Positions 32,449 through 42,994 of a stretch of DNA of 64,000 nucleotides are shown here, piece by piece; within the stretch, counting starts at the first letter, position 1, and each line of letters opens with the position of its first letter. The stretch lies in NCBI GenBank assembly GCA_018825965.1, contig JAHKAA010000034.1, positions 62,001 to 126,000 of the forward strand, given 5' to 3'. Source of the stretch: Gammaproteobacteria bacterium. GTDB taxonomy: Bacteria; Pseudomonadota; Gammaproteobacteria; Enterobacterales; Alteromonadaceae. The translations under genes and the position numbers were made by a program. Under the pieces are notes generated by a model, which did no database searches, was not told the DNA's origin, and was given only the letters and a program-made list of their open reading frames with translations.

Positions 32449-33546
32449 ATGAAACTAATCCAAAGCCTTTTGTTGGTTGTGTTGTCAGGAGCTTTGTCTT
32501 TTCCTGCTTCAGCGGCCCGCATTAAAGATTTAACCAGTGTACAAGGGGTACGCAGTAACCAATTGGTGGGTTATGGTCTGGTGGTAGGTTTACCTGGCAC
32601 TGGCGAGCAAAGTCCTTTTACTGAACAAAGTTTCAGAACCATGCTAAGTAACTTTGGCATCAATATGCCGGCGGGCATGAAATCCCAGATCAAAAACGTC
32701 GCAGCTGTCGCAGTGCATGCTGAATTACCTGCCTTTAGTAAACCGGGTCAGACCATTGATATCACAGTCTCCTCTATGGGCAGTGCCAAAGGATTGCGGG
32801 GCGGGACTTTGTTGCAAACCTTCCTTAAAGGTTTGGATGGCAATGTGTATGCGGTAGCCCAGGGGTCGTTAATTGTCAGCGGTCTGGGCGCCGAAGGTGC
32901 AGATGGCTCCAGAATTTTAGTCAATACACCCACTGTAGGCCGTATCCCCAATGGGGCTACGGTAGAACGTGAAGTGCCTTCTCCTTTTGCTGATGGCGAT
33001 TTTATTACCTTTAATCTCAATCGTTCAGATTTTACTACCGCCAAAACACTGGCTGAGACTATTAACAATTTTATTGGTCCCGGCACTGCTTTGTCGCTGG
33101 ATGCGTCTTCAGTACAGGTCAGAGCGCCGCGGGATATGGATCAGCGGGTCTCCTATTTATCAACGCTGGAAAATTTAACGCTGGAGCCTGCCAGTCAGTC
33201 GGCAAAAATTATTATTAACTCCAGAACAGGCACCATAGTGATAGGCAAAGATGTCCGGCTTTTTCCGGCAGCTGTGACCCATGGTGGTTTAACTGTCACT
33301 ATTGCTGAGAACCCTGTGGTAGTGCAGCCCAATCCGCTGGCAGGTGGCGATACCGCTGTGGAACAAAATACCCTTATTGATGTAAGGCCGGACCGTTCGC
33401 GTATGTTTAAGTTCGACCCGGGTACTACACTGGATGATTTAGTCAGCACCATCAATGCCGTTGGCGCAGCGCCGGGTGATTTGATGGCCATTTTAGAAGC
33501 CTTAAAAGAAGCGGGTGCCATTCATGGTGAGCTTGTGGTGATCTAA
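32449..33546 (+). CDS. flgI: FlgI, P-ring protein
   Basis: A 365-residue periplasmic protein. ATG 32449 (or the adjacent 32446) follows AGGTGA and gives signal [20 protein letters not shown]; the longer frame from 32413 reads into flgH and lacks a site. Mature FlgI begins [32 protein letters not shown]. Other family segments: [29 protein letters not shown] and the C-terminal [28 protein letters not shown]. It builds the peptidoglycan-level P ring with help from FlgA. Confidence 0.95.
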   Translation: MKLIQSLLLVVLSGALSFPASAARIKDLTSVQGVRSNQLVGYGLVVGLPGTGEQSPFTEQSFRTMLSNFGINMPAGMKSQIKNVAAVAVHAELPAFSKPGQTIDITVSSMGSAKGLRGGTLLQTFLKGLDGNVYAVAQGSLIVSGLGAEGADGSRILVNTPTVGRIPNGATVEREVPSPFADGDFITFNLNRSDFTTAKTLAETINNFIGPGTALSLDASSVQVRAPRDMDQRVSYLSTLENLTLEPASQSAKIIINSRTGTIVIGKDVRLFPAAVTHGGLTVTIAENPVVVQPNPLAGGDTAVEQNTLIDVRPDRSRMFKFDPGTTLDDLVSTINAVGAAPGDLMAILEALKEAGAIHGELVVI

Positions 33547-34557
33547 ATGAGTAAAGTTGAGCAGAAAGTTAACTATCATGATTTAACCAGCTTACAGCAG
33601 TTGAAGCACAGCTCCGGTGGAGATGATGATAAAGCGCTGAAACAGGCGGCTAAACAGTTCGAATCTATTTTTATGGGCATGTTGCTGAGCAGTATGCGTA
33701 AAGCCAATGAAGTATTCGAAGATGATGGTGCGCTCAACTCTAGTGCAACCAAGTTTTATAAAGAGATGTATGACAAGCAGTTGGCAACGGATCTGTCAGA
33801 AAAAGGCAGTTTAGGTTTAGCTGATTTGCTGGTCCAGCAGTTAAGGCCAACCAAAGGCAAAACAACACCTGCTTCTATGCTGAAAGTGCCCACTGAAGCT
33901 GCTCCTGTGCGTGACGAAGCCACAAGGGCGGAAAATAAGAATAAGTTAGTTGGCGTCCTGGTAAAGAAACCACCAGAGTATGAAATGCCGGTTCTTCCTC
34001 AACCTCCAGCCACTCTGGGTGTCGCAAGTCCTGAACAGCCAAAACAGCAGCCGGATGACTGGAGTTTTAAAACACCAGGTGAGTTTATTGAAAAACTGAT
34101 GCCAGCCGCCCGACAAGCGGCGCAGAAGCTGGGGTTAGAGCCCTTGGCTTTGTTAGCTCAGGCCGCTTTAGAAACCGGCTGGGGACAGCGCACTTTTAAA
34201 ACAACAGAAGGTCATCAAAGTTTTAACTTCTTTGGCATCAAGGCACATAACAGCTGGCAAGGTGAGGTGGCTGTGGTGGATACCCTGGAGTACCGTCAGG
34301 GTGTAGCACAAAAAGAAAAAGCCAAGTTCCGTGCTTATGAGTCACCTGAGCAGGGACTGGGGGATTATGTCGACTTTATTAAGTCCAACCCCCGTTACCA
34401 GCAAGCTCTTAGTGTAGTAGACAACCCTAAAGCATATTTCCAGCAACTGCAGGCCGCAGGTTACGCCACAGATCCAAACTACGCTCAGAAAATTTTATCG
34501 GTATTTAATAGCGAAACTTTCAAACAGGCACGAAACCTGCTTACGAATAAAGAATAA
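33547..34557 (+). CDS. flgJ: FlgJ, rod scaffold and peptidoglycan hydrolase
   Basis: A 336-residue two-domain protein. The N-terminal rod-binding domain (about 25-110) has KQAAKQFESIFMGMLLSSMRKAN and SLGLADLLVQQL. A Pro/Lys-rich linker leads to a C-terminal glucosaminidase domain (about 180-335) with LEPLALLAQAALETGWGQRTF, whose Glu is the expected catalytic acid, then FNFFGIKA and an YESPEQGLGDYVDFI segment. It clears a hole in the wall for the rod. Its ATG is 3 bases past the flgI stop; last gene of the flgF operon. Confidence 0.95.
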   Translation: MSKVEQKVNYHDLTSLQQLKHSSGGDDDKALKQAAKQFESIFMGMLLSSMRKANEVFEDDGALNSSATKFYKEMYDKQLATDLSEKGSLGLADLLVQQLRPTKGKTTPASMLKVPTEAAPVRDEATRAENKNKLVGVLVKKPPEYEMPVLPQPPATLGVASPEQPKQQPDDWSFKTPGEFIEKLMPAARQAAQKLGLEPLALLAQAALETGWGQRTFKTTEGHQSFNFFGIKAHNSWQGEVAVVDTLEYRQGVAQKEKAKFRAYESPEQGLGDYVDFIKSNPRYQQALSVVDNPKAYFQQLQAAGYATDPNYAQKILSVFNSETFKQARNLLTNKE

Positions 34558-34567
34558 AACACCAGAT

Positions 34568-34594
34568 TAAAGAACTGACCGGTATAGCCGATTA
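34568..34594 (+). promoter_or_regulatory. Sigma-28 promoter of flgKL
   Basis: TAAAGAAC (34568-34575), 11 bases, GCCGATTA (34587-34594). Start expected near 34601, 30 bases before the flgK ATG. It makes the hook-filament junction genes late. Confidence 0.85.
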
Positions 34595-34630
34595 ACAGAG
34601 TGAAGATGCTTAGCGTCAATGGAGATGTAG

Positions 34631-36658
34631 ATGTCGGATAACTTACTTCGGATTGGAACCTCAGCCATACTGGCCAGTACGGCTCTGCTTTCTACTACAA
34701 GTAATAACATCGCCAATCTGAATACTCCGGGTTACAGCAGACAACGCACCGAGTTTGAATCCAATATGCTGGGGCTTGGGGTCGGCCGGGGGACTACAGA
34801 ACGTCTGGTGAATGACTTTGCACAAAAACAAATGTGGCGTGATACCTCGTCTGTCAGTTATGCCAACCAGTATTTGTCCGAAGCCAGTCGTGTGGACGCT
34901 TTGTTGTCTGATCAGTCCAACAGCATTTCTACCGGCATGTCCTCATTCTTCAGCCAGTTACAAACAGCCATTAATGATCCAACCAATGCGGCCTCACGTC
35001 AGTTGGTGATGGGCAGTGCTCAGACGTTATTAAATAAATTCAACACCTTGTCAAATCAGATGACAGAGCAGAATAAGTACATTAGCCAGCAACTGGAAAC
35101 CGATGCCCAGTCTGCCAATGAAAAAATTACTGTGATAGCGCAGCTGAATCAGGAAATACTGGCCTATGGCAATAACCCCGGAAAACCACCCCCACTAGAT
35201 TTACTTGATAAAAGAGACCAGGCCATTAAAGAATTGTCCGGTTTGGTGGATATCAATGTGCTGGACGCGGCCAATGGTGACAAACAAATTTTTCTCAGTA
35301 GCGGTCAGTCTCTGGTGATTGAAAACGGCAAATTCAGCTTGTTTAGTGTGGCTGGTAATCCTGATCCGAATCGCAAAACCTTGCAACTCAGAGCCGCCAG
35401 TAATCCAAATGTATTGATCAATGTCTCTGAAACTCAGTTAGGTGGAAAAATTGGCGGCTCCTTGCAGTTTCGTTCCGCTGTATTGGACCCGGCACAGAAA
35501 GAATTAGGTCAATTAGCTTTAGCTTTTACTGACGCCTTTAACACACAAAACAGGCTGGGGATGAATGCCGATGGTAACTTAGGCGGCGATTTATTTACCT
35601 TACCCACTTTTGCCGCCTGGCCTTTTAGTGGCAACACAGGGGCGGGGACAATTACTGCCTCAGTGGCCGCCGGGCAAGGCAAAAATATTCCTGCCAATGA
35701 TGTGCGTATTACTTTTACGGCTGCAGATGCTTTTACTGTCGAAGCCGTTGACGCTTCAGGCAATGTGATACCAGGAACAGCTATCAGTCGCGCTGCTGTG
35801 GTTTTCCCTGTGACCGTCACTTCAGATGATACAAACGATTTTTTTGGCTTAAACATTACTTTAGCCAATGGCGCACCGGCTTTTGCTGCAGGCGACAGAT
35901 TTGATTTAAAACCTTTAAGTAATGCCGCTCAAAACATCAGTCTGGCAACTAACCGCCCTGAAGCCCTGGCTTTTGCCTCACCACTCAAAGGCGAAAAAAC
36001 ACTGGAAAATTTGGGTAATGCCGAAATAGATAAGCTTTCGGTGAGCAGTGTAGGGCAGGCTGGCAACAGATTATCGCCACCTGCTAACTTTACTGACGGA
36101 CCTGTTTCTGTCACTTATCTGGGCAACAATCAGTTCCTGATTGAAGACGCAGGTGCTCCTGTGGTCAGTGAAACTGTCACCTTCGCCGGCACTGATTATC
36201 AGAACTTATTAGGTACCTCTGTCAACTTTGCAGATGCTGGTTTTGATTTTTCTGTTAAAGGTGTGCCGCAAGTGGGCGATACCTTTAGTATTGATTACAA
36301 CACAGGTGGTTTCGAGGACAACAGAAACGGCTTGTCGTTAGGTAATTTACAAAATGCGGATATGGTAAGAATTAATGCCGCAAGCACTGTCAATGCAGAC
36401 AAATACCAGACCTTTAATCAGACCTATTCAGAATTAGTGGGTTTTGTCGGGACTCAAACCAGTCAGGCCCGGGTGACGGCTGCATCCTCCAAGTCTTTAT
36501 TGGAGCAAACGACGGCCTGGCACGAATCTTTATCAGGTGTCAGTCTGGATGAAGAAGCAGCTGACTTAGTCAGGTTTCAGCAAACTTATGCTGCAGCCGC
36601 TAAAATTTTATCGACGTCACAAACCATTTTTGACACCCTGTTGCAGGCTGCGAGGTAA
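34631..36658 (+). CDS. flgK: FlgK, hook-associated protein 1
   Basis: A 675-residue junction protein, longer than the E. coli one (547) because of an enlarged beta-rich central region at about 330-560. N-terminus LLRIGTSAILASTALLSTTSNNIANLNTPGYSRQR and C-terminus VSLDEEAADLVRFQQTYAAAAKILSTSQTIFDTLLQ are typical D0/D1 coils. FlgN is its chaperone. It lies alone with flgL under a sigma-28 promoter. Confidence 0.95.
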   Translation: MSDNLLRIGTSAILASTALLSTTSNNIANLNTPGYSRQRTEFESNMLGLGVGRGTTERLVNDFAQKQMWRDTSSVSYANQYLSEASRVDALLSDQSNSISTGMSSFFSQLQTAINDPTNAASRQLVMGSAQTLLNKFNTLSNQMTEQNKYISQQLETDAQSANEKITVIAQLNQEILAYGNNPGKPPPLDLLDKRDQAIKELSGLVDINVLDAANGDKQIFLSSGQSLVIENGKFSLFSVAGNPDPNRKTLQLRAASNPNVLINVSETQLGGKIGGSLQFRSAVLDPAQKELGQLALAFTDAFNTQNRLGMNADGNLGGDLFTLPTFAAWPFSGNTGAGTITASVAAGQGKNIPANDVRITFTAADAFTVEAVDASGNVIPGTAISRAAVVFPVTVTSDDTNDFFGLNITLANGAPAFAAGDRFDLKPLSNAAQNISLATNRPEALAFASPLKGEKTLENLGNAEIDKLSVSSVGQAGNRLSPPANFTDGPVSVTYLGNNQFLIEDAGAPVVSETVTFAGTDYQNLLGTSVNFADAGFDFSVKGVPQVGDTFSIDYNTGGFEDNRNGLSLGNLQNADMVRINAASTVNADKYQTFNQTYSELVGFVGTQTSQARVTAASSKSLLEQTTAWHESLSGVSLDEEAADLVRFQQTYAAAAKILSTSQTIFDTLLQAAR

Positions 36659-36660
36659 TA

Positions 36661-37887
36661 ATGCGTACCACTTTTAACATGAAGTACAGCCAGAGCCTGG
36701 ATTCCATTTTAAGTACTCAGGACAAGTTACAAACCGCCAGTTTGATGTTGAATAAGCAAACCAAAATTTTAACTGCGGCAGACGATCCTTCAGGTGCTGC
36801 CCGTGCTGTGGGTCTGGAAGCGACTATTCAGCAAACCAGCCAGTATCAGAACAACAATACTGCTGCCCGTAATAGTCTTGAGTTACAGGAAACTGTGCTT
36901 AGCAGCATGCGTGGCGCTATGGACAGAGCAAGAGTGCTTGCTTTGTCTTTGGGCAACGGCACTTATGATGACAATGATCGTAAAGCTATTGGCGATCAGT
37001 TGGGCAATATCCGTGATGAATTGTTTGATTTAATGAATCGAAGGGATGAGCTGGGGGGTTATTTGTTTTCTGGTTTTCAGGACCAAACCCAGCCTTATAG
37101 CCTGAACAGCGCTACTGGTGAATATGAGTTTAATGGCGACGAAGGTCAAAAATCCATTCAACTGTCTTTATCTATATCAATAGCCGCGAATGACAGTGGC
37201 CGCAGTATTTTTGACAGTGTGGATAAACGTTTTCAGACCAGTGCTGCAACAGTGGGTGCTCCTGTGACGGCGGCGCAAGTCACAGTGGCCAATCAAAGTG
37301 TATTTGATAATTTCTACAAACAAAACTATGACGGTTTAACACCGGGTAACAATGACTACTCAGTGGTGTTTTCAGCACCATCTAATTATGAAATTCAGCG
37401 TAATGGTGCGGCTCAGGTACCAGCTGTAACTGGCACTTACACTGCTGGCGAGCCGATAAACTATAAAGGTTTGTCTATTGATGTCACAGGTGCTGCACCT
37501 GGTGGTACTGTGGATTTCAGTCTGCAACCGCCAGAAAAAACCAATATTCTCAATTCTTTAACCGATTTAATTAACGGCATTGAAGCGGGCGATAGTGGGG
37601 ATGTACTGAACGAACGTATTCTGGATGCCACAGTTGAAATTGACAACGCTTCAGCCAAAGTCGATTCTGCTGTGTCTTCTATTGGTGGTCGCTTAAATGT
37701 AATTGAAAGCATTTTTGGCAGTAATGAAGATGTACTTATTGCCACTAAATCCCACAAAGCAGATGTGGTGGAACTGGATTACAGCACAGGTATTACTGAA
37801 CTGGTGAAACAGGAAACTGCATTGCAAGCTGTGCAGGCTACTTTTAATAGGGTCACAGGCCTGAGTTTATTTGACTATATTAACTAA
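36661..37887 (+). CDS. flgL: FlgL, hook-associated protein 3
   Basis: A 408-residue junction protein with flagellin-like ends: N-terminal MKYSQSLDSILSTQDKLQTASLMLNKQTKILTAADDPSGAARAVGLEATI and C-terminal ITELVKQETALQAVQATFNRVTGLSLFDYIN. A variable beta region sits at about 140-310. The ATG is two bases past the flgK stop. It connects the junction to the filament. Confidence 0.94.
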   Translation: MRTTFNMKYSQSLDSILSTQDKLQTASLMLNKQTKILTAADDPSGAARAVGLEATIQQTSQYQNNNTAARNSLELQETVLSSMRGAMDRARVLALSLGNGTYDDNDRKAIGDQLGNIRDELFDLMNRRDELGGYLFSGFQDQTQPYSLNSATGEYEFNGDEGQKSIQLSLSISIAANDSGRSIFDSVDKRFQTSAATVGAPVTAAQVTVANQSVFDNFYKQNYDGLTPGNNDYSVVFSAPSNYEIQRNGAAQVPAVTGTYTAGEPINYKGLSIDVTGAAPGGTVDFSLQPPEKTNILNSLTDLINGIEAGDSGDVLNERILDATVEIDNASAKVDSAVSSIGGRLNVIESIFGSNEDVLIATKSHKADVVELDYSTGITELVKQETALQAVQATFNRVTGLSLFDYIN

Positions 37888-37937
37888 GTACTAACTAAAC
37901 ACTTTTCTTAGCCCTTTTTCTCCGGCAGGACGCCTTT

Positions 37938-39485
37938 ATGTATAGCCACGAACTCTCTCGTTTTGATCAATTGTATTTACAAGCTGATGACTGGCCAGTG
38001 AATGAATTTCATCATTGGGACACAGTCAACTTTTCTGCTCTGGATCCACAAACTCAATTGTGCCTTTTAAAGAGCTTTAGCCCCAATTCTGTGGCTGTAT
38101 CTTTATGGCGCAAATTGCGACTATTGCTGCTGGGTGAGCAAAATGTAGATGAGAAAAAGCTACTTGATCATTTTAGTCGCTTGCCTTTTTTGCAGCAGAA
38201 TATGTTGTATAGCCAATTGATGCGGGCCAATTTTGTTGGCCAGTCCAGGGCTTTTGATTACGCGCCTTTGTACCAGTTGATGATTAAAAACTTTTGCCGG
38301 CAAAGTGCAGAGTTTTGCCAGGTCAACCCTTTGATTGGCACTGGCAATGAAGACATTGTGTTATTGCTGACCAATCAATTTGTCACTGCTCAGCATGGAC
38401 CTACTCTGACTATTTTAAATTACGCCAGTGCGTTAAAAGCTATGGGAAAGCATCCGGTGGTGATTTGTTGCACCAGTGTGGCCAAGTCGTCTCATTATGT
38501 GTATCCGATGCCTGCCCCGGTTTTTTTCGGCACAGTGCGTAACGAATACTTCAAAGCCGAGACTTTATTTGATTTGGATACGGGCAAGCAGCAACCCAAT
38601 GCTGGGGGCTCTGTGGTGAAATGCTGGGATCAATACTTTGATTTTATGCAAATTACTCCCATGGACGATGCAGAACATCTGGTTGATTTAGTCAATGTGA
38701 TTAACCAGCTCAACCCACGCTTTATTATTGGCGTGGGTGGTTTAAACCCGGTGCTGGAATTTATCGCCCAAAGCAGACCTGTGCTGAATGTGCCTTGTGT
38801 CACCTCTTTAGTGACGCCTTTTTATGCTGTGCCTGTATTGCATCGTGAATTGACAGAAAAAGATCAATTGCGGGTTGAAGTCTTGTCTTTGTCTCATCCT
38901 GTGCTGACCAGTCGCTTACCCTTCAGACTACGCAAGTTTGACTGCGTTAAAAGTAGCAAAGTGACAGACAAAGTACTGAAGTTTGCCATTGTGGGTTACC
39001 GGCTTGAACAGGAAATGCGTCCAGACTTTATCCATACGTTGGTGCTGATCAAAAACCAGTTCCCGCAGTCACATTTTGTGTTTATCGGACCTGATGCTAT
39101 TGAAGGATCACCAGCTGAGTTAGAGGCCTGTAGTTATTTCAGCGGCAGAGTCAGTAATGCGATAGACCTCATTGCCAGTTGCCACTTTATGCTCAATCCC
39201 AAACGGCAGGGCGGTGGTACCTCTGCTATTGAAGCTTTAAGCCTTGGCATTCCGGTATTAACTGAAGCCTATGGTGATGTCTACCAGTACATTGGGGATG
39301 ACTTTGTATTTTCATCGGATCAGGAACGACTGGATTTTATTCAGCGTTATCTGACAGATGCAGAGTTTGAAGCTGATTATGTGCAGACTTGTCTGAAGGC
39401 AGCAGCCAAAGCAACAGACAGCCTGGCTATAGTGCAGTCTTTACTGCTTGATTACGACAGTTATATCTATCAACTCCAGCACTAA
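37938..39485 (+). CDS. Glycosyltransferase-like protein between flgL and the flagellins
   Basis: A 515-residue cytoplasmic protein. The C-terminal half has a GT-B fold pattern: IVGYRLEQEMRPDFIHTLVLI, SHFVFIGPDAIEGS, then FMLNPKRQGGGTSAIEALSLGIPVLTEAYGDV (about 419-450), which matches the nucleotide-sugar-binding segment of GT4-type transferases, with GGGTSAIEA as the conserved E-containing loop. The first 150 residues are helical and of unknown role. It has no signal or membrane segment. Its location directly before four flagellin genes points to flagellin glycosylation. A ribosome site GGCAGGACG precedes the ATG. Donor and acceptor unknown. Confidence 0.76.
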   Translation: MYSHELSRFDQLYLQADDWPVNEFHHWDTVNFSALDPQTQLCLLKSFSPNSVAVSLWRKLRLLLLGEQNVDEKKLLDHFSRLPFLQQNMLYSQLMRANFVGQSRAFDYAPLYQLMIKNFCRQSAEFCQVNPLIGTGNEDIVLLLTNQFVTAQHGPTLTILNYASALKAMGKHPVVICCTSVAKSSHYVYPMPAPVFFGTVRNEYFKAETLFDLDTGKQQPNAGGSVVKCWDQYFDFMQITPMDDAEHLVDLVNVINQLNPRFIIGVGGLNPVLEFIAQSRPVLNVPCVTSLVTPFYAVPVLHRELTEKDQLRVEVLSLSHPVLTSRLPFRLRKFDCVKSSKVTDKVLKFAIVGYRLEQEMRPDFIHTLVLIKNQFPQSHFVFIGPDAIEGSPAELEACSYFSGRVSNAIDLIASCHFMLNPKRQGGGTSAIEALSLGIPVLTEAYGDVYQYIGDDFVFSSDQERLDFIQRYLTDAEFEADYVQTCLKAAAKATDSLAIVQSLLLDYDSYIYQLQH

Positions 39486-39607
39486 ACTCAAGGTCGGAGC
39501 AAGCCACCAGGTGAAGCTCCGCTCCTGAAACATCACACACACCTTTATTAATACTGCCATATCCCTCACATTTCTTGTCTATTTGACTATAAAATCAACA
39601 TTTGAAT

Positions 39608-39634
39608 TAAAGTTCTGAAGTGGCGTGCCGATAC
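39608..39634 (+). promoter_or_regulatory. Sigma-28 promoter of flagellin 1
   Basis: TAAAGTTC (39608-39615), 11 bases, GCCGATAC (39627-39634). Near-consensus FliA element. The transcript leader would be about 160 bases. Confidence 0.88.
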
Positions 39635-39710
39635 TATAGTTAGCTGCAAAAATACCCGCAATAAAACGTTCTAAGTCATTAAATTTATTCAATAAAATTA
39701 AAGAAAATCC

Positions 39711-39737
39711 TCAAGGAAAAACTCCTGACGCCGATAC
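39711..39737 (+). promoter_or_regulatory. Second, weaker sigma-28-like promoter of flagellin 1
   Basis: TCAAGGAA (39711-39718), 11 bases, GCCGATAC (39730-39737). The -10 is as good as the upstream one and the spacing is exact; the -35 matches the TAAAGAAA variant at six of eight bases. It would shorten the leader to about 60 bases. Confidence 0.45.
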
Positions 39738-39802
39738 AGTAATTAAGCAGGGAACAACAAAATAATTACTCTGCAAATATAAAAAAACTCAGGAGATATA
39801 CC

Positions 39803-40633
39803 ATGGCTTTATTTGTTAATACTAACGTTTCGGCGTTAAATGCCCAAAGGCAACTAATCAATTCAGGCAAATCATTAGATACAGCGTTTCAACGTTTATC
39901 TTCAGGTTTCCGTATCAATAGTGCTGCAGATGATGCTGCAGGCTTACAAATCAGTAACCGTTTAACCAGTCAGGTAAATGGTTTGGACCAGGCGATAAGA
40001 AATGCAAACGATGGTATTTCATTGTCTCAGGTCGCAGAAGGCGCGATGGATGAAATCACCAACGCCTTACAACGAATTCGTGTACTGGCAGTGCAGTCAC
40101 AAAATGGTATTAACAGTTCCAGTGACCGTATTGCACTACAAAAAGAAGTATCAGCATTAAAAGCAGAAATCAGCCGGATTGCAGCAACAACACAGTTCGG
40201 TGGTGTGAAGTTACTGGATGGTATGTACTCTTCCACTTTCCTGGTAGGTGCTAATGCGGGCCAGACCATTAGTGTGAACATATCCAGAACAGGTGGTGGT
40301 TTTGGTTCATCAGGTTTAGGTATTGCAGGCTTAAGTATCAGTAGCTTAGCTGGCGCATCCAGAGCTCTGGCAAGTATCGACAGTGCAATTAACGTGATTG
40401 ATTCCAAGCGGGCGGACTTAGGTGCGATTCAAAACCGCTTCCAGTCAACGATCCGTAACTTATCGAACATTGTCGAAAATATTTCGGCAGCACGAAGCCG
40501 GATCAAAGATACCGATTTCGCAAAAGAGACAGCTGATTTAACTCGTGCGCAGATTCTGCAGCAGGCCAGTACTACCATTCTGTCCCAGGCAAATCAAAGA
40601 CCACAGGCAGCACTGTCTTTATTACAAGGTTAA
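39803..40633 (+). CDS. Flagellin 1
   Basis: A 276-residue flagellin with conserved D0/D1 ends: [40 protein letters not shown] at the N-terminus, and [38 protein letters not shown] at the C-terminus. The variable middle is very short (about 170-205), so the D2/D3 domains are absent. Several N-x-S/T sites lie in conserved parts, and many Ser/Thr are available for O-glycosylation. First of four tandem copies; strong sigma-28 control and a terminator after it make it a separate unit. Almost identical to flagellin 2. Confidence 0.96.
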   Translation: MALFVNTNVSALNAQRQLINSGKSLDTAFQRLSSGFRINSAADDAAGLQISNRLTSQVNGLDQAIRNANDGISLSQVAEGAMDEITNALQRIRVLAVQSQNGINSSSDRIALQKEVSALKAEISRIAATTQFGGVKLLDGMYSSTFLVGANAGQTISVNISRTGGGFGSSGLGIAGLSISSLAGASRALASIDSAINVIDSKRADLGAIQNRFQSTIRNLSNIVENISAARSRIKDTDFAKETADLTRAQILQQASTTILSQANQRPQAALSLLQG

Positions 40634-40698
40634 TTATTCAACAATAACTATTAAATATTGAACCATCTTTAGTACGACTCCTGAGCTTTATGCTCTTT

Positions 40699-40729
40699 GG
40701 CCATACGGCTTTACCGTATGGCCTTTTTT
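40699..40729 (+). terminator. Terminator after flagellin 1
   Basis: GGCCATACGG (40699-40708) pairs perfectly with CCGTATGGCC (40714-40723) around a 5-base loop, followed by six T. Confidence 0.93.
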
Positions 40730-40778
40730 ATTTGTATCTGATGTGGGAATCTTTGTTTTAAATAACTAATAAAAAGAC

Positions 40779-40805
40779 TAAAGAAACAATATTGTTTGCC
40801 GATAC
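40779..40805 (+). promoter_or_regulatory. Sigma-28 promoter of flagellin 2
   Basis: TAAAGAAA (40779-40786), 11 bases, GCCGATAC (40798-40805). Leader of about 70 bases to the ATG at 40880. Confidence 0.85.
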
Positions 40806-40879
40806 AGTATTTGAGTGGATTAGATTAAATATAAAATGACGTATCCGCTTTTGTTCAATAAACGCTCAGGAGAAATGAT

Positions 40880-41710
40880 ATGGCGTTATTTGTAAATACC
40901 AATGTCTCGGCGCTGAATGCGCAGAGGCAACTGATAAATTCGGGGAAAACCCTGGATACCTCTTTTCAACGACTTTCGTCTGGTTTTCGTATCAATAGCG
41001 CAGCAGACGATGCAGCTGGTTTGCAGATCAGCAACCGCCTGACCGCCCAGATACAGGGTCTGGATCAGGCGATAAGAAACGCCAATGACGGCATTTCATT
41101 ATCCCAGGTGGCAGAAGGGGCCATGGATGAGATTACTAATGCGTTGCAGCGCATCAGGGTATTGGCTGTGCAATCGCAGAACGGCATTAACAGTTCGGCA
41201 GATCGCGTTGCGCTGCAAAAAGAAGTATCGGCGTTAAAGACTGAAATCAGTCGTATCGCCACAACCACCCAGTTTGGTGGTGTGAAATTGTTAGACGGCA
41301 TGTATTCATCGACTTTCCTGGTGGGGGCCAATGCGGGCCAGACCATCAGTGTGAATATCTCAAGGGCCGGTGGTGGTTTTGGGGCATCTGGGCTGGGAAT
41401 AGCGGGCTTAAGTATCAGCAGTTTAGCTGGCGCCTCCAGAGCTCTTTCACAAATCGACAGTGCAATTAACGTGATCGACTCCAAACGAGCCGACCTGGGT
41501 GCGATTCAAAACCGCTTCCAGTCCACGATCCGCAACTTGTCGAACATTGTGGAGAATATTTCGGCTGCACGCAGCCGGATTAAAGATACAGATTTCGCGA
41601 AAGAAACGGCTGAACTGACACGCTCGCAAATACTGCAGCAGGCCAGCACCACCATCTTATCGCAGGCGAACCAAAGACCTCAGGCTGCGTTGTCCTTGTT
41701 AGGAGGCTAA
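40880..41710 (+). CDS. Flagellin 2
   Basis: A 276-residue flagellin almost identical to flagellin 1 through most of its length; differences cluster at synonymous positions and a few residues (TLDTS, TAQIQG, a C-terminal LLGG). The strong protein conservation with many silent changes indicates selection on the protein. It has the same short central region. It has its own sigma-28 promoter but no terminator of its own, so its transcript may continue into flagellin 3. Confidence 0.96.
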   Translation: MALFVNTNVSALNAQRQLINSGKTLDTSFQRLSSGFRINSAADDAAGLQISNRLTAQIQGLDQAIRNANDGISLSQVAEGAMDEITNALQRIRVLAVQSQNGINSSADRVALQKEVSALKTEISRIATTTQFGGVKLLDGMYSSTFLVGANAGQTISVNISRAGGGFGASGLGIAGLSISSLAGASRALSQIDSAINVIDSKRADLGAIQNRFQSTIRNLSNIVENISAARSRIKDTDFAKETAELTRSQILQQASTTILSQANQRPQAALSLLGG

Positions 41711-41942
41711 CAGGACAACAAGGACTTAAGTCCACAGATTGAGGATACGCCTGACCCATGAAGCTGCAGCTTCTGAAGGCAGGGTACAAAACGAACAGCA
41801 CTGGATCTGGAAGGCATTGGGCGCCGGATCCGTACGACCAACTTTATGGCACTGCTCTGACGCACCTATAGCGAGGAGCTCCTGCCAAAGGAAAAAAGGA
41901 AAGGCTTTATGGCTACTTATTTACTAACCGGAGGATGACACC

Positions 41943-42770
41943 ATGTCATTATATGTCAATACCAACGTATCAGCGATCAATGCACAACGTCAGTTAATTA
42001 CTTCTGGCAATTCATTGGATACGGCGTTTAAACGTTTATCATCAGGTTTCCGTATCAACAGCGCAGCTGACGATGCGGCGGGTTTACAGATCAGTAACCG
42101 TTTATCAAGCCAAATCAACGGCTTGAACCAGGCCATCAGCAATGCGAACGACGGCATTTCTCTGGCACAAACGGCCGAAGGCGCGATGGATGAGATCACC
42201 ACCTCTCTGCAGCGTATCCGGGTACTGGCGGTACAATCGCAAAATGGTATTAATAGTTCGGCAGACCGGGTTGCATTGCAAAAAGAAGTATCAGCGCTGA
42301 AAACGGAAATCAGCCGTATTGCAACAACAACTCAGTTCGGTGGCATTAAGCTGCTGGACGGTACCTTCTCCGCCAAGTTCCTGGTTGGAGCAAATGCCGG
42401 ACAAAATATCAGCGTGAATTTATCACGCACTGGTGGAGGTTACGGTTCGTCAGGTCTGGGTATCAACAATTTGTCGGTATCAAGCGTGACAGGTGCTTCA
42501 GCTGCATTAGCCAGCATCGATAGTGCAATCAAAACTATCGACAGCACAAGAGCGGATCTGGGTGCTTTACAAAACCGGTTCCAATCAACCATTCGTAACC
42601 TGAGTAATATTGTGGAGAACGTTTCATCAGCGCGTAGCCGGATCAGAGATACTGATTTTGCTAAAGAAACCGCAGAGTTGACTCGTTCGCAGATCCTGCA
42701 ACAGGCCAGTACTACTATCCTGTCTCAGGCAAATCAGCGTCCACAGGCGGCCTTGTCACTGTTAGGTTAA
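41943..42770 (+). CDS. Flagellin 3
   Basis: A 275-residue flagellin ([20 protein letters not shown] at the start, [12 protein letters not shown] at the end). It forms a subgroup with flagellin 4: both have [17 protein letters not shown] and [18 protein letters not shown]-like site precedes the ATG. No sigma-28 element is visible in the 232 bases upstream, so it either depends on read-through from flagellin 2 or uses an unrecognised promoter. A terminator follows. It is perhaps a minor or differently timed filament subunit. Confidence 0.95.
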   Translation: MSLYVNTNVSAINAQRQLITSGNSLDTAFKRLSSGFRINSAADDAAGLQISNRLSSQINGLNQAISNANDGISLAQTAEGAMDEITTSLQRIRVLAVQSQNGINSSADRVALQKEVSALKTEISRIATTTQFGGIKLLDGTFSAKFLVGANAGQNISVNLSRTGGGYGSSGLGINNLSVSSVTGASAALASIDSAIKTIDSTRADLGALQNRFQSTIRNLSNIVENVSSARSRIRDTDFAKETAELTRSQILQQASTTILSQANQRPQAALSLLG

Positions 42771-42803
42771 TTTTTTAAAAAGTAGCCGGAATGACATGGT
42801 AAT

Positions 42804-42836
42804 AAAAAACGGCCCTCAAAAGGGGCCGTTTTTTTT
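42804..42836 (+). terminator. Terminator after flagellin 3
   Basis: AACGGCCC and GGGCCGTT form a stem around TCAAAAG, with a run of T after it and a run of A before it. Confidence 0.9.
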
Positions 42837-42967
42837 GCTTCATTAAAAACATCAAAAATGCACGAAATTTCTATTTATTTAAAAAATAATTTCACTTGTA
42901 ACTTTATGAAAAATAAAGAAAAGTGAACTTAATTGCCGCTGGGTGGAAAAAAATTGCCTTTTTTTAC

Positions 42968-42994
42968 TAAAGTCCTGAAGTCAGTTGCCGATAG
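42968..42994 (+). promoter_or_regulatory. Sigma-28 promoter of flagellin 4
   Basis: TAAAGTCC (42968-42975), 11 bases, GCCGATAG (42987-42994). The leader is about 97 bases. Confidence 0.86.

Larger units (their letters stand above)
39486..39802 (+). other. Leader region before flagellin 1
   Basis: A 317-base gap with no gene. It contains a small imperfect palindrome (GGAGC 39496-39500 with GCTCC 39516-39520) of REP-like look, a strong sigma-28 promoter at 39608-39634, a second weaker one at 39711-39737, and a leader of 60-160 bases before the ATG at 39803 with AGGAGAT as ribosome-binding site. Confidence 0.6.

Noticed and set aside
41711..41942. GCCGGATC and GAGGATAC as sigma-28 -10 candidates for flagellin 3
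   Set aside because: Neither has a TAAA-containing -35 at 11-base spacing.
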